From CAWBRY01 sp963791295 (lineage in GTDB: Bacteria > Bacteroidota > Bacteroidia > Chitinophagales > Chitinophagaceae): a stretch of DNA of 64,000 nucleotides. The notes beneath the pieces were generated by a model. That model made no database searches and had not been told where the DNA came from. It saw only the letters and a list, made by a program, of their open reading frames with translations. The DNA is taken from the NCBI GenBank assembly GCA_963791295.1, contig CAWBRY010000004.1:1-64000 (forward strand). The letters are read 5' to 3'. The translations under genes were made by a program, and so were the position numbers. Below, piece after piece: positions 1-8,500 of the stretch (within the stretch, counting starts at the first letter, position 1; each line of letters starts with the position of its first letter).

Positions 1-105
1 CTTACATCATATAGCTATACGCCAATGGGACGTATTTATGATGCATCTGGATTAACTGCTGCATTGGGTTCAGGCAATGTCACTGTATCGTTTAAATCAC
101 AGTAA
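1..105 (+). CDS. C-terminal end of a cyclophilin-like fold protein (partial)
   Basis: An open frame enters from the left edge and runs 34 codons to a TAA at 103-105. The tail reads PMGRIYDASGLTAAL then GSGNVTVSF. This resembles the last strands of small bacterial cyclophilin-like fold proteins, which end in a G-[RK]-I ... L ... V-T-[VI] pattern. It lies just upstream of a cupin and an alcohol dehydrogenase, in the same direction, a company these small proteins often keep in Bacteroidota. Only the tail is visible, so the family call is tentative. Confidence 0.35.
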   Translation, partial: LTSYSYTPMGRIYDASGLTAALGSGNVTVSFKSQ

Positions 106-157
106 ATAATAAAGATGAGCAGCATCAATAATAAGAACAGTTTAATAAACAGAATAA

Positions 158-639
158 ATGAAAGCATTAATCATAACCGCAATCGCTTCTGTGGCATTGC
201 TAACAACAAGTTGTATGGAAAAGAAATCAAAAACAAGGCGACAGAGTTGCAGGCTATTTTTCCAAAAGGTGAAAAAGGTCCTGCTGAAAACTTTACCGGA
301 AATGCATGGAATACACCACTGGTTGCAAATGACAGCACATATAACACGGTTATTGGAAACGTCTACTTTGAACCAGGAGCAAGAAGCAATTGGCATACCC
401 ATCCGTCAGGTCAGATATTGATTATAACAGATGGCGTAGGTTATCACCAAATAAAAGGTCAACCAAGACAAACAATTAGAAAAGGGGATGTAATAAAGTG
501 TCCACCTAATGTTATGCATTGGCATGGTGCAAGCCCTGATACTGGTATGCAACAGATGTACATTTTACCCAAAACAGAAAAGGGTATCGTGACATGGTTA
601 CAGAAAGTAACAGATGAAGAATACAACAGCAGTAAATAA
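158..639 (+). CDS. Exported cupin-domain lipoprotein, one frameshift near the N-terminus
   Basis: The ATG at 158 opens a lipoprotein signal peptide (MKALIITAIASVALLTTSC, lipobox LTTSC). After MEKKSK the frame is lost in the A-rich stretch at about 225-232. The +1-shifted frame continues as a complete single-domain cupin of about 135 residues. Cupin motif 1 is seen as PGARSNWHTHPSGQ and motif 2 as PPNVMHWHGASPD; together they supply the metal-binding His residues. A longer open frame from 115 exists but its N-terminus has no cupin or signal character, so the signal-peptide start is preferred. Small cupins of this type bind a divalent metal; the substrate is unknown. It sits between the cyclophilin-like gene and a dehydrogenase and is probably co-transcribed with them. 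Confidence 0.7.
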
Positions 640-654
640 TATAAATAGATTTTT

Positions 655-1824
655 ATGGAAGACAACAATCAATCGTCAAGAAGAAAATTCATTCAGACAA
701 ACTGCAATGGCAGGTGCAGGATTAATGCTTGGCAAATCCCTTGCAGATTTTTGCCCAAACACGATATAAAAAACATCAAATCCAAAGGATATGCCGCTAA
801 AGATGCCTCAGGGAAATTAATCCCCTGGGAATTTGAACGCAGGGCTGTGGGTGACAATGACATTCTTATTGACATCAAATTTGCCGGCATCTGCCATTCA
901 GATATTCACCAGATGAAAGGTGACATGGGGGGCGCAACCTTATCCGCAGGTTCCGGGACATGAAATAGCAGGTATCGTTACCGCTGTTGGCAAGAACGTT
1001 ACTAAGTTTAAAGTAGGTGACCGGGCAGGTGTTGGCTGCATGGTAGATAGCTGCATGAAATGCGAAAGCTGCAAACATGGTGAGGAGCAGTTTTGTGATA
1101 ATGGTGCTACCGTTTTTACGTATGGTTTTCCTGATAAAACATCGCCTTCCGGTATTTCACAAGGCGGCTATTCCGATAACATTGTTGTACGGGATCATTT
1201 TGCTGTTAATATTCCAGACACATTACCCTTGAACAGGCAGCACCCTTGTTTTGTGCAGGTATTACAACTTACTCTCCTTTGATAAGTGCTGGTTTTAAAC
1301 GTGGCGATAAGATAGGTGTCGCAGGCATCGGTGGACTTGGACATATGGCGGTGAAACTGGCAGTAGCGAAAGGTGCCGATGTGTATGCATTTACAACATC
1401 CGCTGATAAGGTAAAAGACATACTTCGTTTTGGGGCGAAAGAAGCAACTGTTGTCGATGATGTAGCGAAGTTAAAGCCTTATAAAGGAAAGCTGCACTAC
1501 ATGATTTCTACCATTCCGGCACAATTTGATGTGGCTGCCTATGCTTCAGTCGTGAAACGGGGTGGCTTCTTTACACAAGTAGGAATGCCCGTTGGTTTCA
1601 ATCTAACGCTTAGCAATATTGCAATGGCAAACACACATGTCAATTTCAACGCTTCGCTGATAGGTGGCATGCCCGAAACACAAGAGGTAGTAGACTATTG
1701 TGCAGACAACAAGGTTTTTCCGCAAATACAAATAATAAAAGCAGAAAAAATCAATGATGCCTGGACGAAGGTGATAAACAAAGAAGCCCGTTACCGCTAT
1801 GTCATTGATGCAGCAACAATCTAA
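655..1824 (+). CDS. Zinc-dependent NAD(P) alcohol dehydrogenase with Tat signal, multiply frameshifted
   Basis: A medium-chain zinc alcohol dehydrogenase (YahK/cinnamyl-type) can be read across three frames. Visible in order are a twin-arginine start (SSRRKFIQ, then in another frame TAMAGAGLMLGKSLADF), the catalytic zinc segment FAGICHSDIHQ, the GHEIAGIVTAVG segment, a four-cysteine structural zinc loop (CMKCESCKHGEEQFC), the Rossmann glycine motif GIGGLGH and a normal C-terminus. Frame changes are needed near 700, 765, 925-945 and 1230. Apart from these the protein is full length, about 385 residues including the signal. A Tat signal on this family implies export of a folded, cofactor-loaded enzyme. 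Either the gene is decaying or the sequence has several single-base errors here. Confidence 0.7.
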
Positions 1825-1844
1825 AATTAAAAATATAGAATATA

Positions 1845-2155
1845 GTGGAAAATAATATCAAAGGCAAAGTAGTAGTTTATTGGACATCCTGCGACCTTCG
1901 TGCCTTTTCAACTCCTGAACATTTAAAAAGGACTTAAGAAACGTGTCATTCCTTATATCATCAACTATCCTAATCCGAATTGAATCGTTATTATCCCGAA
2001 AATTATTGGACATGTCACGAAACTTGTGGTCATCTAAAATCCATTTTTGAAAAAGACCTGAAAGAAACGTTTCTTCGACGTGCTTCAGGTGATTACCTGG
2101 ATAGAATTATCCCTGATTTGGCGAACCGAGACCAAAAAAAGCAAATAATTGCATA
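1845..2155 (+). pseudogene. Unrecognised degenerate coding remnant, possibly with an SDR-like start
   Basis: A GTG at 1845 opens VENNIKGKVVV, the usual first residues of a Bacteroidota short-chain dehydrogenase, but the expected TGxxxGIG loop does not follow and the frame stops at 1937. From about 1980 to 2155 another frame reads plausible protein (NRYYPENYWTCHETCGHLK, then KDLKETFLRR, then DYLDRIIPDLANRDQ) to a TAA. I do not recognise this second part. It follows the dehydrogenase closely in the same direction. It may be a rearranged or frameshifted gene. Confidence 0.25.
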
Positions 2156-2895
2156 AAGGGCACGGTCTTTGTCAAAACGGGGCTCCTGGACCCATTTCTT
2201 TTTGTATTTCCTTTTTCTAAGGCAATCCTTTCATTAATCCTTTTAAGAAACCAGATTTATGCAGAATTTATGGGCAAATCTCGATGACACCATTTTGGGT
2301 ACAGTAAGGTCTCGGGCATTTTCACCATTCCTTCTATATACCCAAACGTTTTCCAAGTCGCTGCTCCGACAGATGCATGTTGTATCCTGAGTCGTTGGTC
2401 TGGGTTGGATACGTCGAGCAATATCACTCAACAACCTGACGATGCATCAACCTCAAAAAAACCTCCGTGTTTGTCGCAAAATTGGCCTGAAATAATCTCC
2501 GCCGACATCTAGCCTCCCCAGCTAGGCTTGAAAAGCAAAAACTCCGCAATTGTCAACGCTAGCGTCCCAGCATCATTTGTCCAAAAAAGCTCAATGAATC
2601 ATGTAAGAAACGATGCATCCAGGTTCCTTCCACTTAACCAATAATTCCCGACCGTCAATGCCAAAGGCCCGGTTGGAAACTTGGATTCCAGATGCATCCT
2701 TGCTGTTAGACAATGACCGAAAACTGCCAAAAAAACCAAATAAAGACTCCATACGTGGCGAGATCGCAATTGGTAAATGGAAGGCAAGTGCAATATTGAA
2801 TATGCAGTTTCTTCGCTCGACCGTATCAGTACCCCACAATTCCTTTGCGTTGATGCCGATACATGTTTTTTTTATAAATTTTTGATTTAGTTTTT
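2156..2895. other. Gene-less stretch, no recognised product
   Basis: Only short opposing open frames occur here and none shows a recognisable domain, signal peptide or start context. The palindrome GATGCAT(C) recurs at about 2371, 2441, 2611 and 2692. The stretch separates the dehydrogenase group from the integrase module and may be a worn-down part of an integrated element. Confidence 0.4.
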
Positions 2896-3171
2896 TTATT
2901 TGCCCTTTTGCTTAACCTCATGTTTTTGCAAAAATTTGTCTACCAGATCCTTCCTGTAAAAAATTTTCCCGTCGATCTGAGAACAGGGAAGTCCTTTTTG
3001 CCGAAATGTCAAGGTCGTTCGCCGGCAAATATGTAGATATTCCATTAGTTCGGCAGTGTCCATCCACCTGATATTGTCCGATGTAGCCACCGCCTCCTTT
3101 TTGGACAAGACAATTTCCTTTAGTTCATTGAGAGAATTGAGCACTTCCTCCATGGAGTTTCGCTCTATCAT
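2896..3171 (-). CDS. Helix-turn-helix (excisionase-like) DNA-binding protein
   Basis: A protein of about 91 residues if started at the ATG at 3171. It carries a helical N-terminal part (MEEVLNSLNELKEIVLSKK) and then the helix-turn-helix of the small MerR-like group used by Bacteroidota mobile elements: WMDTAELMEYLHICRRTT, followed by RQKGLPCSQIDGKIFYRKD. Such proteins are usually recombination directionality factors or accessory regulators encoded beside the integrase. A longer frame to 3285 adds residues with no family character, so the internal start is preferred. It lies about 150 bp downstream of the integrase on the same strand. Confidence 0.65.
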   Translation of the reverse strand: MIERNSMEEVLNSLNELKEIVLSKKEAVATSDNIRWMDTAELMEYLHICRRTTLTFRQKGLPCSQIDGKIFYRKDLVDKFLQKHEVKQKGK

Positions 3172-3322
3172 GATACAGTCTGGTGTAGTCGTCATTGGCA
3201 GGGGATGCTGCCAATGTATATCGCGATTTTGGAAATCCAAGCATCTAAGCAAAAAAAATGAGAAAATTCCTAAAGTATTATTCACATGCTATTCACATAC
3301 TTTTTTAGATTTTGACCAAATT

Positions 3323-4536
3323 CTATTTATACTTCTCGAATAGAGACGCGGTATCCCTGGCAATTTTCAATTCAAGGATCTTACCGTAGTGCTGTGTCAT
3401 GGACTGCCGGGAATGACCGAGCATCTTAGAAGTGGTCTCAAGGGATATATTGTTGGTTAAGGCAACTGTTGTTGCAAACGTATGCCTGCCCACGTGAAAT
3501 GTCACCGGTTTTGAAATGCTACACAGTTCAGCTACTTCCTTTAAATAAGCGTTGGTCTTTTGATTTGAAAGCAATTTGAATAGCCCTTTGTCAGGTTGGG
3601 AATGCTTCCAATCTGGTGCCCATTTATCCAGAATTTCTCGGGCCGGTGGTAGCAAAGGTATGGTGGCTCCAACTCCCGTTTTTTCCCTTTGGATCCTAAT
3701 CCAGGTAAGCCCTAAATTTTCCTGAAGGTCCTTGCGCGCAAGGTTTTTCGTATCGATGTAGGAAAGCCCAGAAAAACAGGCGAAGACAAATAGATCCCGC
3801 ACCAGGTCCAGTCTCTGCAAATCCAGACGTTTTTCCCGGATTTGATCAATCTCTTCCTGGGTTTGAAAGGTCCTGGAAACCGTCTTTATGCGAATCTTAT
3901 AGCCCGAAAAGGCATTGTAGCGGATCCATTGATTGTCGAGCGCTATTTTGTAAACTTTTTTGAAAATGGCAAGGTGTTTCATGGACGTATTATGAGAGCA
4001 CCCTCCTTGATTTTTCAGATAGTCAACTAGTCCATCAATAAAACTCCGGTTGATTCGGGAAAAAGGAAAATCATTCCACTTATGATTTGTAGATACATAA
4101 TCGCGAAGGTGGCGCAGGCTTACCTTGTGTTTTGGATATTGGCGGGCGACGATCCCTCCCCCCTGTTTTTTTCCATTCGCTGAATTAACCCTTCAAAACA
4201 TCCGTAAACCGAATACATCTGTGGCGTAGATTCCTCCAGCGCAGTGGCGACAACTTCATGAAGAGAAATTTCAGGAGAACTTTGTCGAAGAATGTAAAAA
4301 GCTCCCAGGATCTTGTTTTTCATCATTTCAATGCTTTTGTGCAGATGCGCCGATAAGGTAGCATCCTTTTTAACCGTTGAGCGGTGAGGTTGCCAGGCGT
4401 TAAAAGGAACACTTATCTCCAGGCTCCGCTCGACCCTGTCGGTTTGGTAGGCGATGCGTAAATAGATTTGGGCCATCAAGTGACGGCAGGTCCTGCGCTT
4501 GGCATAGACCTGGAAGTGAGGAGTAATTATATCCAT
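3323..4536 (-). CDS. IntDOT-like tyrosine recombinase (integrase), one frameshift
   Basis: The N-terminal arm-binding and core-binding part is read from 4536 to about 4125 (YLRIAYQTDRVERSLEISV). A single frame change at about 4120-4128 leads into the core-binding end (RHLRDYVSTNHKWNDF) and the catalytic domain, for about 404 residues in total, a normal length. Catalytic elements seen are the lysine in REKTGVGATIPL, the H-x-x-R box HVGRHTFA, LGHSRQSM and the tyrosine in TQHYGKI. The first catalytic arginine position reads FSGLSYID, with Ser where classical recombinases have Arg. That substitution is known for IntDOT-type integrases. The gene reads away from tRNA-Ser, whose 3' end lies 234 bp upstream. 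Confidence 0.8.
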
Positions 4537-4564
4537 GATAAAATAGTTTACAAAAATCGCTTAA

Positions 4565-4621
4565 CTGCCGGTCACCGTAGTGCGCAAAAAAGCGCATTCA
4601 GTGGTAAATTTTTACCGGCAG
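4565..4621. repeat. Nested inverted repeat upstream of the integrase
   Basis: Perfect 8-bp arms CTGCCGGT (4565-4572) and ACCGGCAG (4614-4621) enclose a smaller hairpin with arms gtgcgc/gcgcat and a second palindrome GGTAAATTTTTACC (4603-4616). It lies within 90 bp of the integrase start, between integrase and tRNA-Ser. It could contain integrase-binding sites or a control structure; the role is inferred from position only. Confidence 0.5.
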
Positions 4622-4650
4622 TGAGTGCTGATTTTTGTCAGGGCAGGGGA

Positions 4651-4688
4651 ACCAGTTTGCTCACCAGATGCCTGGTGAGCAAACTGGT
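4651..4688. repeat. Perfect 16-bp inverted repeat near tRNA-Ser (candidate recombination site)
   Basis: The left arm ACCAGTTTGCTCACCA (4651-4666) and right arm TGGTGAGCAAACTGGT (4673-4688) are exact reverse complements around a 6-bp spacer. A further GGTGAGC copy lies at about 4704. No U-tract follows on either strand, so a terminator is unlikely. It sits between the integrase and the tRNA-Ser 3' end, where an attachment site with arm-type binding repeats is expected. Confidence 0.6.
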
Positions 4689-4769
4689 GAGTCGACGCGA
4701 TTTGGTGAGCATGCGATTTCTGAGATGCGCGCCCAGTAACAGTTTTGGGCGATTTTGCTCCGAAGGTTG

Positions 4770-4853
4770 CGGAGAGAGAGGGATTCGAACCCCCGGACCT
4801 TTTGGGTCAACGGTTTTCAAGACCGCCGCATTAAACCGCTCTGCCATCTCTCC
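4770..4853 (-). tRNA. tRNA-Ser(UGA)
   Basis: The reverse strand folds as a long-variable-arm tRNA: acceptor GGAGAGA pairs with TCTCTCC, the D arm contains GCAGAGCGG, the anticodon loop is CTTGAAA (anticodon TGA), there is a variable arm, and the T arm is GGGGGTTCGAATCCCT. The discriminator base is G and no CCA is encoded. Its 3' end faces the integrase, so it is the likely integration target. Confidence 0.93.
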
Positions 4854-4899
4854 GGCGCAAAAATAGCCTGAGAGGATAATAACACAAAATCCAATTCAG

Positions 4900-4964
4900 G
4901 TGAGAAGTAAGAAGTGAGAAGGAATAATTTCTTTTTTAAATACCCCTCGCTTCTCATTTCTCAC
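4900..4964. repeat. Heptad repeat, GTGAGAA type, inverted pair
   Basis: Three 7-bp units GTGAGAA, GTAAGAA, GTGAGAA occupy 4900-4920, and two inverted units TTCTCAT, TTCTCAC occupy 4951-4964. The two sets can pair as a hairpin. They lie in the spacer between tRNA-Ser and the next gene. Confidence 0.7.
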
Positions 4965-5047
4965 CGTTTCGGTAACTCATTTTTTCTTAATTCACTATAA
5001 TTAGAGTTAGCTTAGGATATTTCTTCACTTCCTCAATAACCACAATT

Positions 5048-5461
5048 ATGAAAAAGCTTCTCTTCTGCCTCACATGGCTGATCCTTACATGTAGCTGCTT
5101 CAGCCAGGAAACTAATGCTAAGCAATCCCTAACCAAACAAGACTATCTCGCGAAAAGTAAGAGACAAAAAACAGCCGGCTGGATAATGCTGGGAGGTGGC
5201 GCCGCGCTGGTGGGCGTCGGCATAGCAATTGGTAGCAGCGAGGAACTTTCATTTGACGATGCCGGAACAGCAGCCGTTTTAGGTGGCGTCGGCATCCTTT
5301 CCATGATCGGCAGCATACCCGTATTTCTCGCTGCGGGAAAAAACAAACGCCGGGCAAACCGCATGTCCGGATTGATAAGAATGGAAAGCTCCGAAATCGC
5401 CCGGGGAGGGAGTCTTCATAAGATTCACTATCCCGCAGTTTCATTAACCATCGACTTCTGA
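5048..5461 (+). CDS. Small secreted or membrane protein of unknown function
   Basis: A 137-residue protein with a signal peptide (MKKLLFCLTWLILTCSCFSQ). The mature start is charged (KSKRQKTAG). Two hydrophobic glycine-rich segments follow (GWIMLGGGAALVGVGIAIG and AAVLGGVGILSMIGSIPVF), separated by an acidic linker, and a basic cluster KNKRRANRM precedes the C-terminus. Small proteins of this build are common in Bacteroidota but have no known function. It is a single-gene unit facing a long inverted repeat at its 3' end. Confidence 0.75.
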   Translation: MKKLLFCLTWLILTCSCFSQETNAKQSLTKQDYLAKSKRQKTAGWIMLGGGAALVGVGIAIGSSEELSFDDAGTAAVLGGVGILSMIGSIPVFLAAGKNKRRANRMSGLIRMESSEIARGGSLHKIHYPAVSLTIDF

Positions 5462-5471
5462 TCCGCATTGG

Positions 5472-5538
5472 TTTATCACAAAGGACACAGAATAGACATA
5501 ATATTTAAGCTATTATGCCTGGTGTCCTTTGTGATAAA
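5472..5538. repeat. Long inverted repeat between convergent genes
   Basis: Exact 17-bp arms TTTATCACAAAGGACAC (5472-5488) and GTGTCCTTTGTGATAAA (5522-5538) continue inward with a near-match (agacataata / tattatgcct), leaving a loop of about 7 bases. It sits exactly between the 3' ends of two convergent genes, as a bidirectional transcription stop would, but no clear U-tract follows. Confidence 0.7.
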
Positions 5539-5553
5539 GAAATTCCCAATTGC

Positions 5554-8500
5554 TCATTGCATCTTTAATTGACGCCTGATTATTTTTAGATCCCCTAAAT
5601 TAAATTCAATAAAATAGAGCCCATTCGCTAACCTGGCAACCGGTATGCTGTTGGTCATGTTCCACGATGCTTTTTCAAAGGGATAGTTGCCAACTAACCT
5701 CATCTCCGCAGTATAAATTTTTATCGACCCACGTCCCGTCTCCTTGCCTGAATAATTCAATGTAATATTCTCATTGAATGGATTGGGGAAGATCTTCAGT
5801 GATTCATTTTGCAAAGAAACATTCCTGGCAATCTCACCCTCATTGCGCAATCCATTATCATTTCTCGTCAGGATAGTCGTTGTCTGCACCAGCGTAGCTG
5901 CTTGCAAGGTTACGTTGCCCGAACCAGAGGATTGCACCCATTTTACCGTCAGTAACTTGCCTGCCGATGCTGCTTTATAGGTCAATGTATATACGGCATC
6001 GTATTGACCTGTTCCCGAAAAAGCAGAATGCACATAGTTGGGTGCAGACCCATCAGATAGTTGAGCAGTAAGAGTTCCACCACTCGCATATCCTCCCACA
6101 TATACTTTCAATACTTGCGTGTTAAATCGGCAGGTGCCGTGATTTGAAATCCCTTTCCTATCCCCGGAATAAAAATACCATTGCGATTCGATCCGCTGCC
6201 AACAGGTGATCCATCACTCCATGAACATGTCCGCGGATCATCGGCATAAGTAAGAACCGATCCTGTACCAACCAGCACATAATTGCTGATCAAACTTCCG
6301 CCACTCGCTTTATGATCATAACCAAACCAATGTGCCCAATCCGTTGTGCCCTCTGCCGATAAATTCACGGTGGCTGATGAGGCCAACCCTGAACCACTCA
6401 ACGATCCTTGAGCTACGCCGCTGACCGTAACACTACTCGTCGCTGTTCTATTACCATCTTGTGTAGTTACGGTGATGATGGCAGATCCAACAGCTACCGC
6501 TGTTACCAATCCACTTGTATTTACCGTAGCCACTGAACTGTTATTACTGCTCCAGCTAACATTTTGGTTGCTTGCATTCGATGGTGTTATGGTTGCTGTT
6601 AATTGCTGATTGCCTCCTACGGCAAGAGTTGCTGATGTAGGATTCACAGTTACTCCGGTCACGGCTATGGCCGTGACGGTAACATTACATGTGGCTGTCT
6701 TATTCCCATCCTGTGTCGTTACAGTGATAATCGCAGATCCAACACCTGTGGCTGTTACCAGCCATTGTATTTACAGTTGCCACTGAATTGTTATTACTGC
6801 TCCAGCTAACATTTTGGTTGCCTGCATTGGATGGTGCTATGGTTGCTGTTAATTGCTGACTGCCTCCTACCGCAAGAGTTGCTGATGTAGGATTCACGGT
6901 TACCCCGGTCACCGCAATGGATGTGACTGTAATATTACATGTAGCTGTCTTATTCCCGTCCTGTGTGGTTACAGTGATAATCGCAGATCCAACACCAGTG
7001 GCCGTTACCAGCCCATTGTATTTACAGTTGCTACCGTACTGTTATTACTGCTCCAGCTAACATTTTGGTTGCTTGCATTCGATGGTGTTATAGTTGCTGT
7101 TAATTGCCGGGTACCTCCTACAGCAAGAGTTGCTGACGTTGGATTCACCGTCACTCCGGTCACATTGATTACCGATCCAGACTGAGACCAGCGTAGCCGC
7201 TTGCAACGTTACATTGCCCGAACCAGAGGATTGTACCCATTTTACCGTCAGTAACTTGCCCGCCGATGCAGCTTTATAGGTTAATGTATATACGGCATCG
7301 TATTGACCCGTTCCGGAAAAAGCAGAATGCACATAGTTGGGTGCAGACCCATCAGATAAGTTGCGCAGTAAGAGTTCCCCCACTCGCAAATCCTCCTACA
7401 TATACTTTCAGTACCCGCGTGTTCAGATCGGCAGGTGCTGTGATTTGAAATCCCTTTCCTATCCCGGGAATAAAAATACCATTGCGATTCGATCCGCTGC
7501 CAACAGGTGTTCCATCATTCCATGAACATGTTCGCGGATCATCGTCATATGTTAGAACCGAACCAGTACCAACAAGCACATAATTGCTGATCAAACCTCC
7601 TCCACTTGCTTTATGATCATAGCCCGACCAATGTGCCCAGTCTGACGTGCCCTCTGCCGATAAATTCACAGTGGCTGATGACGCCAACCCTGATCCACTC
7701 AATGATCCCTGAGCTACGCCGCTGACCGTAACACTACTCGTCGCCGTTCTACCACCATCTTGTGTAGTTACGGTGATGATGGCAGATCCAACAGCTGCCG
7801 CTGTTACCAACCCACTTGTATTTACCGTAGCCACTGAACTGTTATTACTACTCCAGCTAACATTTTTGTTGCTTGCATTCGATGGTGTTATGGTTGCTGT
7901 TAATTGCTGACTGCCTCCTACGGCAAGAGTTGCTGATGTAGGATTCACAGTTACTCCGGTCACCGCTATGGCCGTTACGGTAACATTACATGTGGCTGTC
8001 TTATTCCCATCCTGTGTCGTTACAGTGATAATCGCAGTTCCAACACCTGTGGCGGTTACCAGCCCACTTGTATTTACAGTAGCCACCGTACTGTTATTAC
8101 TGCTCCAGCTAACATTTTGGTTGCCTGCATTGGATGGTGCTATGGTTGCTGTTAATTGCTGACTGCCTCCTACCGCAAGAGTTGCTGATGTAGGATTCAC
8201 TGTTACTCCCGTCACCGCTATGGATGTGACTGTAATATTACATGTAGCTGTCTTATTCCCGTCCTGTGTGGTTACAGTGATAATCGCAGATCCAACACCA
8301 GTGGCAGTTACCAGCCCACTTGTATTTACAGTAGCTACCGTACTGTTATTAGTACTCCAGCTAACATTTTGGTTGCTTGCATTCGATGGTGTTATAGTTG
8401 CTGTTAATTGCCGGGTGCCTCCTACAGCAAGAGTTGCTGACGTTGGATTCACTGTCACTCCGGTCACATTGATTACCGATCCAGACTGAACCAGCGTAGC

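Noticed and set aside
2591..2885. Two opposing open frames of 82-90 codons
   Set aside because: Neither has a recognisable domain, credible start context or conserved-looking composition. They look like chance frames in the gene-less stretch.
7968..8489. Plus-strand hydrophobic open frames opposite the Big2 domains
   Set aside because: They are mirror frames of the repeated coding DNA and repeat with it.
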